Shown here in pieces: positions 1 through 9,377 of a DNA stretch of 64,000 nt. Numbering within the stretch: position 1 is the first letter of the stretch; every line of letters starts with the position of its first letter. Source of the stretch: Pseudomonas frederiksbergensis (GTDB taxonomy: Bacteria; Pseudomonadota; Gammaproteobacteria; Pseudomonadales; Pseudomonadaceae); the NCBI RefSeq assembly GCF_001874645.1, contig NZ_CP017886.1, forward strand, positions 2,232,001-2,296,000. The letters run 5' to 3'. Made by a program: the position numbers and the translations under genes. The notes below the pieces were generated by a model. The model was not told where the DNA came from, made no database searches, and was given only the letters and a program-made list of their open reading frames with translations.

Positions 1-1562
1 CGGGCACCATGCATCACTTGTTGCATGCCGTGGTTGACCTTGGTCCAGTCCGACGCATCGCGCAGAACGATGTCCGGCATCGGGTTCGGGTCAAGCGGCC
101 TCTGTCCTTCGATAGTTTTCGCCAGGTGCGGACGGTTCCACTTGCCCTTGTTGGCGACCAGCGCAGTGGCTTGGGCCAGCTGCAACGGGGTGGACTGCAT
201 GTAACCCTGACCAATCCCCAGAATCAGCGTCTCACCCGGGAACCAGGCCTGGCGTCGGGTCGCGCGTTTCCATTCGCGAGACGGCATCAGCCCCGGCGAC
301 TCTTCGAACATGTCCAGCGAGACCTTCTGGCCGATGCCGAACTTGCCCATGTACGCCGACAACCGATCGATCCCCAGCTTGTGCGCCAGGTCGTAGAAGT
401 AGGTGTCATTGGAACGCATGATTGCCGTGTCCAGATCCACATAGCCGTCGCCGGTGCGGTTCCAGTTACGGTATTTGTGATCGTAGTTGGGCAACATGTA
501 GTAACCGGGGTCGAAAACCCGGGTCGAAGCGGTCACCACGCCGGAGTCCAGCCCGGCAATCGCCACGGCCGGCTTGATGGTCGAACCTGGCGGATACAGA
601 CCGCGCAGCACACGGTTGAACAGTGGCCGGTCGATCGAGTCACGCAGTTCGGCATAGGCCTTGAAGCTGATGCCGGTCACGAACAGGTTCGGGTCGAAGC
701 TCGGCTGACTGACCATCGCCAGCACTTCGCCGGTGTTCGGGTCCAGCGCCACCACCGCACCACGGCGCCCACCCAGTGCGGCTTCGGCGGCTTCCTGCAA
801 TTTGATGTCCAGGCTCAGGACGATGTCCTTGCCGGGAATCGGATCGGTACGCTTGAGCACCCGCAACACGCGGCCACGGGCGTTGGTCTCGACTTCTTCG
901 TAACCGACCTGACCATGCAACTCAGGCTCGTAGAAGCGCTCGATGCCGGTTTTGCCAATTTGATGGGTGCCGCTGTAAGCCACCGGATCCAGCGTCTTGA
1001 GCTCTTTCTCGTTGATCCGCCCCATGTACCCGACCGAGTGCGCAAAGTGCGCGCCCTGCGGATAGTGACGCACCAGCTGCGCAACCACTTCGACGCCCGG
1101 CAGACGGAACTGATTCACCGCAATCCGGGCAATCTGCTCTTCCGTCAGTTCGAACAGGATCGGCACCGGCTCAAACGGCCGGCGCCCCTGTTTCATGCGT
1201 TTTTCGAAGACCACCCGGTCTTCGGGCGTCAGTTGCAGCACTTCGACGATCACATCGAGCACTTGCTTCCAGTCACCCGAGCGCTCGCGGGTCATGCTCA
1301 GGCTGAAGCTGGGCCGGTTATCGGCCACTACCACACCATTACGGTCGTAGATCAGTCCCCGAGTCGGCGGAATTGGCTGAACGTGGACGCGGTTGTTTTC
1401 CGACAGCGTCGAGTGATACTCGTACTGAATCACCTGCAGGAAATACAGGCGCGCAATTAGCACGCCGATCAGCGTGACCACCGCAATTGCCCCGAACACG
1501 ACCCGGCCGCGCACCAGACGGGCGTCTTTCTCGTGGTCCTTGATGCGGATCGGCTGAGACAT
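1..1562 (-). CDS. mrdA: Penicillin-binding protein 2 (peptidoglycan D,D-transpeptidase), 3' end outside window
   Basis: Cross-links peptidoglycan during lateral wall (rod) elongation, anchored in the inner membrane with RodA. Read on the minus strand from ATG at 1562, about 520 codons are present. There is a short cytoplasmic N-terminus, one membrane anchor at about residues 20-42, a dimerisation region containing an RGLIYDRNG motif, then the transpeptidase domain. The catalytic motif STIK begins at residue 327, and an SND triad (second active-site motif) follows. The KTG motif and roughly the last 110 residues lie beyond base 1. The frame has no stop in the window. It is followed upstream on the same strand by rlmH after 12 bases, matching the usual Pseudomonas rsfS-rlmH-mrdA order. 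Family assignment is firm; only the C-terminus is unseen. Confidence 0.95.
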   Translation of the reverse strand, partial: MSQPIRIKDHEKDARLVRGRVVFGAIAVVTLIGVLIARLYFLQVIQYEYHSTLSENNRVHVQPIPPTRGLIYDRNGVVVADNRPSFSLSMTRERSGDWKQVLDVIVEVLQLTPEDRVVFEKRMKQGRRPFEPVPILFELTEEQIARIAVNQFRLPGVEVVAQLVRHYPQGAHFAHSVGYMGRINEKELKTLDPVAYSGTHQIGKTGIERFYEPELHGQVGYEEVETNARGRVLRVLKRTDPIPGKDIVLSLDIKLQEAAEAALGGRRGAVVALDPNTGEVLAMVSQPSFDPNLFVTGISFKAYAELRDSIDRPLFNRVLRGLYPPGSTIKPAVAIAGLDSGVVTASTRVFDPGYYMLPNYDHKYRNWNRTGDGYVDLDTAIMRSNDTYFYDLAHKLGIDRLSAYMGKFGIGQKVSLDMFEESPGLMPSREWKRATRRQAWFPGETLILGIGQGYMQSTPLQLAQATALVANKGKWNRPHLAKTIEGQRPLDPNPMPDIVLRDASDWTKVNHGMQQVMHGA

Positions 1563-1574
1563 GGGGGCGCTGAA

Positions 1575-2042
1575 CTACTTGTGGTAAGGGTGCCCGGACA
1601 GCACGGTCCAGGCGCGATACAGCTGTTCGCCAATCAGAATCCGCACCAACGGGTGCGGCAGGGTCAGTGGCGACAGCGACCAGCGCTGATCAGCCCGTGC
1701 ACACACTTCCGGCGCCAGCCCTTCGGGGCCGCCGACCATGAAGTTCACCGTACGCGAGTCCAGCCGCCAGCGGTCCAGTTCGACCGCCAGTTGCTCGGTG
1801 CTCCAGGGTTTTCCGTGAACTTCGAGGGTGACGATGCGCTCGTTCGGGCCGACCTTGGCCAGCATGGCTTCGCCTTCCTGACGGATGAAGCGCGCCACGT
1901 CAGCATTCTTGCCGCGGGTGTTGAGCGGTATTTCCACCAGTTCCAGCGCCAGCTCGGAAGGAAGACGCTTGGCATATTCATGCCAGCCTTCTTCCACCCA
2001 TTTGGGCATGCGTGAACCGACGGCGATCAGACGCAGTCGCAC
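1575..2042 (-). CDS. rlmH: 23S rRNA (pseudouridine1915-N3)-methyltransferase RlmH
   Basis: Methylates pseudouridine 1915 of helix 69 in 23S rRNA using S-adenosylmethionine, acting on the assembled 70S ribosome in the cytoplasm. The 155-residue product has the normal family length. It shows the SPOUT trefoil-knot signature: a VGGPEG loop at about residues 103-108, and a C-terminal [26 protein letters not shown] segment that forms the SAM pocket, ending in HPYHK. It lies between rsfS (9 bases upstream) and mrdA (12 bases downstream), so it is very probably co-transcribed with them. The ATG at 2042 is the only sensible start because it gives the canonical [10 protein letters not shown]-terminus. 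Confidence 0.97.
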   Translation of the reverse strand: MRLRLIAVGSRMPKWVEEGWHEYAKRLPSELALELVEIPLNTRGKNADVARFIRQEGEAMLAKVGPNERIVTLEVHGKPWSTEQLAVELDRWRLDSRTVNFMVGGPEGLAPEVCARADQRWSLSPLTLPHPLVRILIGEQLYRAWTVLSGHPYHK

Positions 2043-2051
2043 AGCGAACCC

Positions 2052-2546
2052 TTATTGCTGGTCTTTGTTGAGCTTGGTGAAATGCTCGTGGCCGACTTCA
2101 GGGCTGTGGTGCTTGCCATCGGTGGCACGGCTCAGCTCGGCACCTTCCCACAGACGCTCCAGGTCGTAGAACTGGCGGGCCGAGGCGGTCATCATGTGTA
2201 CGATGACATCGTCCATGTCCAGCAGCACCCAGTCACTGTCGCCCTTGCCTTCTTCACCCAGCGGCTTGACGCCTTGGGCCTTGACCGCCTCGCGGACCTT
2301 GTCCAGCATCGCGCCGATCTGGCGGTTGGAAGTACCGGTAGCGATGATCATGAAGTCAGTGATGCTCTGCTTTTCACGAACGTCGATCACCAGAATGTCC
2401 TGGGCCTTGACGTCTTCCAGGGCCGCTACGGCAACCTTGACCAGTTCTTCGCCGACGAGTGCCGGGCCGGTTTCAGCCGTTACTGGCAGCGGGGCGCTCT
2501 TGAACGAACCTTTGCGCTTTACTTTAGTTACGTCTTTGTCAGTCAT
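2052..2546 (-). CDS. rsfS: Ribosomal silencing factor RsfS
   Basis: Binds ribosomal protein L14 and blocks joining of the 30S and 50S subunits in stationary phase or nutrient limitation. The 164-residue product has a variable, basic N-terminal tail of about 35 residues followed by the conserved DUF143/Iojap fold. The hallmarks VIDVREKQSITDFMII, SNRQIGAML and DWVLLDMDDVIVHMM are visible. The extended N-terminal and C-terminal tails are common in pseudomonads. It lies 9 bases upstream of rlmH and downstream of nadD in the same direction. Confidence 0.96.
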   Translation of the reverse strand: MTDKDVTKVKRKGSFKSAPLPVTAETGPALVGEELVKVAVAALEDVKAQDILVIDVREKQSITDFMIIATGTSNRQIGAMLDKVREAVKAQGVKPLGEEGKGDSDWVLLDMDDVIVHMMTASARQFYDLERLWEGAELSRATDGKHHSPEVGHEHFTKLNKDQQ

Positions 2547-2619
2547 ATAAAACTCGTTTTGCTCGTATGTTCGGGCGCTTCAATACACGTTGTTGCCACG
2601 TGCCTCAAAGCACTCCTAT

Positions 2620-3282
2620 TCAGTTCGACGCACGGTAAAGTCCGTGCGCATCGATGTAGGCCAGGACCGCGTCGGGCACCAGGAAACGTACCGACTTACC
2701 GCTGGCCAGCAGTTGACGGATCTGGGTGGCGGATACCGCGAGCGGCGTCTGCCAGACGAATGCAATCTGTCCGCTCGGCCCTTTGAGGGCCAGCGGGTCG
2801 CTCACCGAGCGCGCTGCCAGCAGGTTGCGCAAGGCATCCGGCGGTTCGCTGTCGGCATCCGGGCGTTGCAGCACCAGGATGTGGCAATGCTGGAGCAACT
2901 CTTCCCAGCGGTGCCAAGTGGGCAGGCCGCAAAATGCGTCCCAGCCCAAAAGTAGAAACAATTGGTCGTCAGCGGCGAGTTCCGCGCGCATCAGCTCCAG
3001 GGTGTCGATGGTATAGGACGGTTTATCGCGCTTGAGTTCGCGGTCGTCCACTACCAACGGTGCTATACCGGCCACCGCGCAATCGACCATCGCCAGACGG
3101 TCCTGCGCCGAGACCTGCGGCGTGTCCCGATGCGGGGGCCTGGCGCTGGGCGTCAGGCGCAACTCATCGAGGGCCAGCGATTCAGCCACTTCCAGTGCGC
3201 TGCGCAAATGGCCGATGTGCACCGGATCGAAGGTCCCGCCCAGGACGCCAATGCGCCGAGAACAGGCTTCGCTGGCAGTCAC
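2620..3282 (-). CDS. nadD: Nicotinate-nucleotide adenylyltransferase
   Basis: Transfers AMP from ATP to nicotinate mononucleotide, giving deamido-NAD in NAD synthesis; NadE, which acts next, is encoded near 61 kb. The nucleotidyltransferase motif [11 protein letters not shown] lies near the N-terminus. The C-terminal SATQIR motif (ISxTxxR type) is followed by [14 protein letters not shown] chose the GTG at 3282, which gives 220 residues and sits 28 bases past the proA stop. The frame stays open upstream to GTG/ATG codons at 3345/3342, which would overlap proA by about 35 bases and add 21 residues without homology. The start is therefore uncertain, but the identity is not. Confidence 0.93.
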   Translation of the reverse strand: MTASEACSRRIGVLGGTFDPVHIGHLRSALEVAESLALDELRLTPSARPPHRDTPQVSAQDRLAMVDCAVAGIAPLVVDDRELKRDKPSYTIDTLELMRAELAADDQLFLLLGWDAFCGLPTWHRWEELLQHCHILVLQRPDADSEPPDALRNLLAARSVSDPLALKGPSGQIAFVWQTPLAVSATQIRQLLASGKSVRFLVPDAVLAYIDAHGLYRASN

Positions 3283-3310
3283 TGCGGCACTCTGGCCGAG
3301 ATCGCCCAAG

Positions 3311-4582
3311 TCAGACCGGCTCCTGGCCGCGCAACTGGCCATCACCGACCACGATGTACTTCTCGCAGGTCAGACCTTCGAGGCCCACCGGGCCGCGGGC
3401 GTGCAGCTTATCAGTAGAAATGCCAATCTCGGCACCCAATCCGTATTCGAAGCCATCGGCAAAGCACGTCGGGGTGTTGATCATCACCGAAGCCGAATCA
3501 ACTTCAGCCACGAAACGCCGGGCTTCGCCCTGGTGTTCGCTGACGATCGAGTCGGTGTGGTGCGAGCCGTAATGATTGATGTGCTCGATCGCCTGGTCCA
3601 GGCCGTCGACCACCAGGATCGACAGAATCGGCGCCAGGTATTCGGTGCTCCAGTCCTCTTCAGTCGCGGCCACGACGTCGATGATCGCCCGGGTGCGTTC
3701 GCAACCGCGCAGTTCGACGCCTTTTTCGCGGAACTGTGCCGCCATCGCCGGCAGGAATGCCTTGGCGACCGCTTGATCGACCAACAGGGTTTCCATGGCG
3801 CCGCAGATGCCATAACGGTAAGTCTTGGCGTTGAACGCAATGCGCTGGGCCTTCGGCAACTCGGCGTGGGCACTGACATACACGTGACAGATGCCGTCCA
3901 GATGCTTGATCACCGGCACGCGAGCGTCGCGGCTGACCCGTTCGATCAGCCCCTTGCCGCCGCGCGGTACGATCACGTCGACGTACTCGGGCATGGTGAT
4001 CAGCGCGCCGACAGCGGCACGATCGGTGGTTTCAACCACTTGCACCACGGCCGCCGGCAAACCGGCTTCAGCCAGACCGCGCTGAATGCAGGCGGCAATG
4101 GCGCGGTTGGAATGAATGGCCTCGGAACCACCGCGCAGGATGGTTGCGTTACCGGACTTCAGGCACAGGCTCGCGGCATCGATGGTCACGTTCGGCCGCG
4201 ACTCATAGATGATCCCGACCACGCCCAGAGGCACGCGCATCTTGCCGACCTGAATACCCGACGGCCGGTAACTCATGTCGCGGATCGAGCCGACCGGGTC
4301 GGGCAGCGCCGCCACCTGACGCAAACCGACGATCATGCCGTCGATGCGTGCGGGGGTCAGGGCCAGACGTTCGAGCATGGCCGGCTCAAGCCCATTGGCC
4401 CGACCTGCGGCCAGGTCAAGTTCATTGGCGGCGGTCAACTCGGCGCGAGCGTTATCCAAAGCGTTGGCGGCAGCCAGCAGGGCGCGGTTTTTCTGCCCGG
4501 TGCTGGCACGGCCGATCACGCGGGAAGCGTCGCGGGCAGCGCGACCCAAACGGGTCATGTAGTCAAGAACGGACTCAGTCAT
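3311..4582 (-). CDS. proA: Gamma-glutamyl phosphate reductase (glutamate-5-semialdehyde dehydrogenase)
   Basis: Second step of proline synthesis: NADPH-dependent reduction of gamma-glutamyl phosphate to glutamate 5-semialdehyde. The 423-residue protein has the aldehyde-dehydrogenase-like fold. The conserved [10 protein letters not shown] segment places the catalytic cysteine at residue 260, and [11 protein letters not shown] and [11 protein letters not shown] nucleotide-binding segments are present. The length is typical of the family. It is the upstream member of the proA-nadD-rsfS-rlmH-mrdA run, and the divergent mpg gene starts 160 bases away on the other strand, so a promoter for this run probably lies between them. 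Confidence 0.97.
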   Translation of the reverse strand: MTESVLDYMTRLGRAARDASRVIGRASTGQKNRALLAAANALDNARAELTAANELDLAAGRANGLEPAMLERLALTPARIDGMIVGLRQVAALPDPVGSIRDMSYRPSGIQVGKMRVPLGVVGIIYESRPNVTIDAASLCLKSGNATILRGGSEAIHSNRAIAACIQRGLAEAGLPAAVVQVVETTDRAAVGALITMPEYVDVIVPRGGKGLIERVSRDARVPVIKHLDGICHVYVSAHAELPKAQRIAFNAKTYRYGICGAMETLLVDQAVAKAFLPAMAAQFREKGVELRGCERTRAIIDVVAATEEDWSTEYLAPILSILVVDGLDQAIEHINHYGSHHTDSIVSEHQGEARRFVAEVDSASVMINTPTCFADGFEYGLGAEIGISTDKLHARGPVGLEGLTCEKYIVVGDGQLRGQEPV

Positions 4583-4744
4583 GGTCTCTGTGGTCTTGGC
4601 AAAGAGGAAAGCGGCAGATTATAGCTGTCGCGCGCTCCTACTAACAGCAGTGACGGGCGGATGGTCGAAATGGGCAGTGTTCAGCCTCGATTAAGTCGGG
4701 AGTTGTTATCATTCCGTCATATTTATCTGATCACTTCGGCCGCC

Positions 4745-5428
4745 ATGTCCATTCTGACCACCGCGAAACTGCCAGAAGCCCTGCCCGACTGCTTTTTCAA
4801 TCGTGATGCTCAGCTGCTTGCCCGCGAGTTGCTGGGCAAAGTGATCCGCCATCGGGTCGGTGATCTGTGGCTTTCGGCGCGGATTATCGAGACCGAAGCC
4901 TATTACTGCGAAGAAAAGGGCAGCCACGCCTCCCTCGGTTACACAGAAAAGCGTAAGGCTTTGTTTCTGGATGGTGGCCACATCTATATGTACTACGCCC
5001 GTGGCGGCGACTCACTGAACTTCAGCGCCCATGGGCCGGGCAATGCGGTACTGATCAAATCGGCCTACCCGTGGATCGATGAAATTTCCGGCCCGGCGAG
5101 CTTGGCGCAGATGCTGCTCAACAACCCCGACGCCAATGGCCGACCACGCCCCTCACAAAAGCTTTGCGCCGGCCAGACCTTGTTGTGCAAGGCGCTGGGC
5201 CTGAACGTGCCAACCTGGGATGCCAAGCGCTTCGATCATGAAGTGCTGTTTGTCGAAGACGTCGGCACACACCCCGCCCATGTCATCCAGACCACACGCC
5301 TGGGCATTCCTCATGGCCGCGACGAACACCTGATGTACCGCTTCGTCGACAGCACTTACGCGCCCTATTGCACCCGGAACCCTCTGCGACGCGGCCAAGT
5401 CGAAAACCGCGACTATTTCCTGATTTAA
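4745..5428 (+). CDS. DNA-3-methyladenine glycosylase (AAG/MPG family)
   Basis: Removes alkylated purines such as 3-methyladenine from DNA, starting base-excision repair. The 227-residue product has the AAG fold signatures RIIETEAYYCEEKGSHAS, IYMYYARGGDSLNFSA and a C-terminal NPLRRGQVENRDYF segment. The glutamate in IETEAY is the catalytic-type residue. I chose the ATG at 4745 because the protein then begins MSILTTAKLPEALP, as family members do; an upstream in-frame ATG at 4661 adds a non-conserved stretch. It is divergent from proA and stands alone, followed by an inverted REP pair. Confidence 0.93.
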   Translation: MSILTTAKLPEALPDCFFNRDAQLLARELLGKVIRHRVGDLWLSARIIETEAYYCEEKGSHASLGYTEKRKALFLDGGHIYMYYARGGDSLNFSAHGPGNAVLIKSAYPWIDEISGPASLAQMLLNNPDANGRPRPSQKLCAGQTLLCKALGLNVPTWDAKRFDHEVLFVEDVGTHPAHVIQTTRLGIPHGRDEHLMYRFVDSTYAPYCTRNPLRRGQVENRDYFLI

Positions 5429-5441
5429 AACTCAATCCCCC

Positions 5442-5505
5442 GTAGGAGCTGCCGCAGGCTGCGATCTTTTGACTGTTAACGATCGCAGCCTGCGGCAGCT
5501 CCTAC
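5442..5505. repeat. REP inverted pair (REPIN-like)
   Basis: Two copies of the GTAGGAGCTGCCGCAGG...GCGATCTTTT repeat face each other around a short spacer (gactgttaac), giving a long hairpin. This is the tightest pair in the window. It lies between mpg and the DedA-PAP2 gene. Confidence 0.9.
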
Positions 5506-5535
5506 AGACCAACGAAAAACAATGGAGTTGTATGT

Positions 5536-6852
5536 ATGGGCCCATGGCTCGATAGCCTGACCGTCTGGTTGACGGTAAACCCGCAATGGCTGGCGGTGGC
5601 GGTATTCATAGTGGCCTGTGTTGAATGCCTGGCAATTGTCGGTTTGATTGTTCCCGGCATAGTGTTGCTGTTTGCCATCACGGCGTTGGCCGGCAGCGGC
5701 GCGCTGTCGCTGGGCGAAACGCTGCTGCTGGGTTTGCTCGGCGGCCTGTTCGGCGATGTGCTGTCGTATTTCCTCGGCAGACACTTCCACCAGAACATTC
5801 GGCGCTTGCCAGGGCTGCGTCATCATCCAGAATGGATCAACGGCGCCGAAAACTATTTCCAGCGCTATGGCATCGCGAGCTTGTTGGTCGGGCGTTTTAT
5901 CGGCCCATTGCGCCCGATGCTACCGATGGTGGCCGGGATGTTCGACATGCCGTTCCCACGCTTCTTTGCCGTCAGCTTGCTGGCGGGGGCCGGCTGGTCT
6001 GTGGCCTATTTGCTGCCGGGCTGGGCGACGGGCGCGGCGATTCGCCTGCCACTGCCGGAAGGCTTCTGGCCACAGGCCGGACTGGTGGTCGGCAGCATCG
6101 CGGTGCTGGTGGGCCTGAGCATCAACGGCAGCTTGCGCGCTCATCGCCAAATCACCGCACTGATCGCCGGCCTCAGCCTGGCGATACTCGGCGGACTGTT
6201 CATCGGCTACCCGCACCTGAAGGCTTTCGATCAGGGCTTGATGACGCTGATTCAGGAACACCGCAGCCCGCTGCTGGATGAAGTCGCCGTAATGCTCACC
6301 CAGCTCGGCGAGTTCAAAAACATGTTCGTGATCAGCGCGGCACTGACGATCCTGCTGCTGGTCACGCGGCAATGGCGGCACATGATCTTCGCGGGCAGCA
6401 CGCTGCTGATCACTGCACTGGCAAACACTGGGACCAAGCACCTGTTCGCCCGGATGCGCCCGGAAGTACTGACCGATCCACTGACCAGCTACAGCATGCC
6501 CAGTGGTCATTCGTCAGGTTCGTTTGCGTTGTTCCTGACCCTCGCGATACTGGCCGGTCGCGGCCAGCCAACGCGCATGCGCCTGACCTGGCTACTACTC
6601 GGTTGCTTGCCGGCTGCGTCCATCGCCCTGTCGCGGGTTTATCTCGGTGCGCACTGGCCAACCGATGTACTGGCCGGAGCGGTGCTGGCGGCTTGCGTGT
6701 GTGCGGCCAGCCTGGCGGTGACCCAGCGCCAAGTCCCCCTGAGCCCAATGCCGGCCAAGGCCTGGTGGCTGGTCTTGCCAATGTTGGTCGCATTGTTCGG
6801 GTTCTTCGCGCTGTGGCATTTGCCTCATATGATGTTGCGGTATGCGTATTAG
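5536..6852 (+). CDS. DedA/VTT-domain and PAP2 phosphatase fusion membrane protein
   Basis: This 438-residue polytopic inner-membrane protein joins two lipid-handling domains. The N-terminal half (about residues 10-200) is a DedA/SNARE-associated domain with the GDVLSYFLGR and GRFIGPLRPMLPMVAGM motifs. The C-terminal half (about 230-410) is a PAP2 acid phosphatase. Its three catalytic motifs are complete: KHLFARMRP from residue 301, PSGH from 322, and SRVYLGAHWPTD near 361-372. DedA proteins are linked to undecaprenyl-phosphate or phospholipid translocation, and PAP2 enzymes dephosphorylate lipid pyrophosphates. A role in recycling a lipid carrier or in phosphatidate turnover is therefore plausible but inferred. 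REP pairs flank the gene on both sides, so it is probably monocistronic. Confidence 0.92.
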   Translation: MGPWLDSLTVWLTVNPQWLAVAVFIVACVECLAIVGLIVPGIVLLFAITALAGSGALSLGETLLLGLLGGLFGDVLSYFLGRHFHQNIRRLPGLRHHPEWINGAENYFQRYGIASLLVGRFIGPLRPMLPMVAGMFDMPFPRFFAVSLLAGAGWSVAYLLPGWATGAAIRLPLPEGFWPQAGLVVGSIAVLVGLSINGSLRAHRQITALIAGLSLAILGGLFIGYPHLKAFDQGLMTLIQEHRSPLLDEVAVMLTQLGEFKNMFVISAALTILLLVTRQWRHMIFAGSTLLITALANTGTKHLFARMRPEVLTDPLTSYSMPSGHSSGSFALFLTLAILAGRGQPTRMRLTWLLLGCLPAASIALSRVYLGAHWPTDVLAGAVLAACVCAASLAVTQRQVPLSPMPAKAWWLVLPMLVALFGFFALWHLPHMMLRYAY

Positions 6853-6860
6853 CAAAAGCA

Positions 6861-6937
6861 AAAGATCGCAGCCTGCGGCAGCTCCTACAGGACGCACACC
6901 GAATCCATGTAGGAGCTGCCGCAGGCTGCGATCTTTT
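6861..6937. repeat. REP inverted pair
   Basis: Head-to-head copies (AAAGATCGCAGCCTGCGGCAGCTCCTAC and its complement) are separated by about 20 bases. They lie between the convergent ends of the DedA-PAP2 gene and the LON-domain gene, where the hairpin could act as a bidirectional transcript end. Confidence 0.9.
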
Positions 6938-6945
6938 AGCGGGCG

Positions 6946-7536
6946 TCAGGCAAACAACTCACCCTGCAACTCATCCAGCAACGCCTGAATCGCATCCAGG
7001 CGTTGTTGCGGGTCATCGAGTTGCAGCAGGTCGATCTTGTCCACTTCGGCAAACGGCAACAGGTACGCCAGTTGATTGGCCAGTGACTGCTGGCCTGTCG
7101 CTTCGGTGCCCATGTTCAACGCTTCGACCATCGGGTGTTCGGCCAGGGCCTTGAGCAGTGCGACCAGATCGGCGTCTTCGTCCTGTAACGGTTGCTCCGG
7201 TTCGTCCTCCAGCCACTCGACCTCGGCGACGGTCAACTGATCGCGTTGCACCTCGGTGCGCAACACGTGGAAACGCCGCCCGCCCTGTACCCGAATGCCC
7301 AGCAGGCCGTTGTCCTGTTGTTTGAAGTCGGTGATCAGCGCTTCGCACCCGACCCGCGCATAACCTTCGGGCGCGACGCCCACTTCATCCCCATCCAGAA
7401 TGCATACCACACCAAAGCCTGCACCCTGTTTCATGCAGCGGCTGATCATGTCCAGATAGCGCGCCTCAAAAATCTGCAAATCGAGGATGCAGCCAGGAAA
7501 CAGCACTGTGTTCAGCGGAAAAAGCGCCAGGCTCAT
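6946..7536 (-). CDS. LON peptidase substrate-binding domain protein
   Basis: A 196-residue stand-alone Lon N-terminal (PUA-like) domain without the ATPase or protease parts. The motif ALFPLNTVLFPGCILDLQIFEARYLDMI at the N-terminus is the family hallmark. Such proteins are presumed to bind unfolded peptides, but no reaction is established for bacterial stand-alone members. I chose ATG 7536 because the AAGGAA ribosome site sits six bases before it; the in-frame ATG at 7542 would abut that site. It is the last gene of the CidA/LrgA-LrgB run, 10 bases after the LrgB stop. Confidence 0.88.
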   Translation of the reverse strand: MSLALFPLNTVLFPGCILDLQIFEARYLDMISRCMKQGAGFGVVCILDGDEVGVAPEGYARVGCEALITDFKQQDNGLLGIRVQGGRRFHVLRTEVQRDQLTVAEVEWLEDEPEQPLQDEDADLVALLKALAEHPMVEALNMGTEATGQQSLANQLAYLLPFAEVDKIDLLQLDDPQQRLDAIQALLDELQGELFA

Positions 7537-7546
7537 AGACATTTCC

Positions 7547-8262
7547 TTACACCACCATCGACACCGCCAACGGCAGAAACACCGCCGTGGCCACACCCAT
7601 CAGGCTCATCGCCAGCGCCGCGAAGGCGCCGCATTCTTCACTTTCCTGCATCGCCACCGCCGTCCCGACAGCGTGGGCGGTCATACCCAGCGCCATGCCG
7701 CGGGCTTCAGGGCTGTGCACACCGAGTCGGGTCAACAGACTCGGGCCGAAAATTGCGCCAATCACCCCCGTGATCAACACGAACACCGCGGCCAGCGCGG
7801 CCACTCCGCCAATCTGCTCGGCCACCAGCATGGCAATCGGCGAGGTGACTGACTTGGGCGCCATGGTCATCAGGATCATGTGCTCGGCGCCAAACCACCA
7901 CCCCAGCAGCACGCCCATGCCGGTGGCAACCACCCCCCTATCACCAGCGTAGTAAATATCGGCCAGAACAGCTGCCGAATCCGCCGCAGGTTCAGGTATA
8001 GCGGCACCGCCAGCGCAACGGTCGCCGGCCCCAGCAGAATGCTGAGGATCTCGGTGCTTTTACGGTATTCGGCGTACGTCAGCCCACACGCGAGCAGCAC
8101 GCCGATCACCAGCAGCATCGATACCAGCACTGGCTGCAGGAAGATCCAACGGGTTTTCTCGAACGCCGCCAACACCAGTTGATAGGCGCCCAACGTAACG
8201 CCGATACCGAACAACGGGTGATGAATCACTGCCGCCAGCGCGCCCTGCCAGTCGAAGATCAT
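7547..8262 (-). pseudogene. LrgB/CidB family membrane protein, split by a -1 frameshift
   Basis: The two parts together read as one LrgB-family protein of about 238 residues. Residues up to IFTTLVIGG are in the frame starting at 8262. The rest, from VVATGMGVLLGWW on, is in the frame ending at 7547. The join falls at a run of six G on the minus strand (positions near 7935-7942); a seventh G would restore one continuous frame of normal length. LrgB partners the holin-like LrgA in controlling murein hydrolase activity and carboxylate export. The upstream frame runs on for a short unrelated tail to a stop at 7876. It overlaps lrgA by four bases. Either a real disruption, a slippage-prone tract, or a homopolymer base-calling error; the sequence cannot decide. 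Confidence 0.85.
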
Positions 8263-8624
8263 AACGACTCCTCCGTGCGAACAGCGTGACGCTTGATCAG
8301 CCGCTGCATCAACACCCCGGCGAAAGACAAGGACAGCAGCAGCGACAACACCAATGCGCCAACGATGGCCCAGAAGTCCGCAGCGATATCGGCGGCGTAA
8401 ACCATCACGCCCACCGCCGGTGGCACCAGCAGCAACGGCAAATAACGCAGCAGGCTGCCAGCGGCCAGGTTCAAGGGCTCAGCCACTTCGCCACGAATGA
8501 CCAGGAACCCCAGCAGCAACAGCAGGCCGATAATCGGCCCTGGCAGCACCGGCAAAAACAAATGGTTGAGGGCTGTGCCGAGCAATTGAAACAGCACCAG
8601 CCAGGTCAGGCCGCGTAGCAACAT
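8259..8624 (-). CDS. CidA/LrgA family holin-like protein
   Basis: A small hydrophobic inner-membrane protein (121 residues, about four membrane segments) with the LPGPIIGLLLLL motif typical of CidA/LrgA. Members form oligomeric channels or transporters paired with an LrgB partner, influencing autolysis and overflow-metabolite handling. Its stop overlaps the start of the lrgB-like gene (ATGA), showing translational coupling. The gene is divergent from the MaoC gene, with about 190 bases between that must hold both promoters. The partner gene is frame-broken in this sequence, so the pair may not function. Confidence 0.9.
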   Translation of the reverse strand: MLLRGLTWLVLFQLLGTALNHLFLPVLPGPIIGLLLLLGFLVIRGEVAEPLNLAAGSLLRYLPLLLVPPAVGVMVYAADIAADFWAIVGALVLSLLLSLSFAGVLMQRLIKRHAVRTEESL

Positions 8625-8818
8625 CCGTCATCTCCAGCAAAACTCGTCCCCCACAAGCGGGCCGGACATTATAAGCATGGCACTTGCTATGCATGGGTAT
8701 TCGCCAAAAGCATGGATGCTTGACCGGAGCAAATCCCCGTGATGATCTAACGTGGTTGTTCCGGGATTGAATCCCCCCCGAAAAAACTTTAAAAACGATG
8801 AACCCAAGGAGAGTCTCA

Positions 8819-9274
8819 ATGCCCTATGTTCCAGTTGCAGAGCTCAAAGATTATGTCGGCAAGGAACTCGGACGTTCCGAATGGCTCACCATCGATCAGG
8901 ACCGCATCAACCTGTTCGCTGAAGCCACAGGCGATTATCAGTTCATCCACGTTGACCCGGTAAAAGCCGCACAAACCCCGTTTGGCAGCACGATTGCCCA
9001 CGGTTTCCTGTCGCTGTCGCTGATCCCGAAACTGATGGAAGACATCCTGGTCCTCCCGCAAGGTTTGAAGATGGTGGTCAACTACGGCCTGGACAGCGTG
9101 CGCTTCATTCAACCGGTGAAGGTCGACTCCAGAGTCCGGCTCAAGGTCGAACTGTCTGAAGTCACCGAGAAGAAACCCGGCCAATGGCTGCTCAAGGCCA
9201 CCGCCACGCTGGAAATCGAAGGCTCGGATAAACCTGCGTACATCGCTGAACCGCTGTCGCTGGCGTTCGTTTAA
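8819..9274 (+). CDS. MaoC-like (hotdog-fold) enoyl-CoA hydratase
   Basis: A 151-residue single hotdog-domain protein of the MaoC/R-specific enoyl-CoA hydratase group. The catalytic signature is visible as FAEATGDYQFIHVDP (Asp and His dyad) followed by FGSTIAHGFLSLSL. Relatives hydrate trans-2-enoyl-CoA to the R-3-hydroxyacyl-CoA, linking beta-oxidation with polyhydroxyalkanoate or other acyl metabolism; the true substrate here is unknown. I chose ATG 8819 because AAGGAG (8806-8811) lies seven bases before it; an in-frame ATG at 8798 lies before that site. It stands alone. Confidence 0.92.
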   Translation: MPYVPVAELKDYVGKELGRSEWLTIDQDRINLFAEATGDYQFIHVDPVKAAQTPFGSTIAHGFLSLSLIPKLMEDILVLPQGLKMVVNYGLDSVRFIQPVKVDSRVRLKVELSEVTEKKPGQWLLKATATLEIEGSDKPAYIAEPLSLAFV

Positions 9275-9377
9275 CCCCTGCCGGATGCGAAGCAGTTCCT
9301 ACTGTTTCGCACCGCGTCTCTATATATCAGACACATAGCTGCGGCATACTCCCTCGCCTAATTGCCCGGATCCCGCT

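Noticed and set aside
3032..4624. A 530-codon plus-strand frame opposite proA
   Set aside because: proA on the minus strand is unmistakable; this is a shadow frame.
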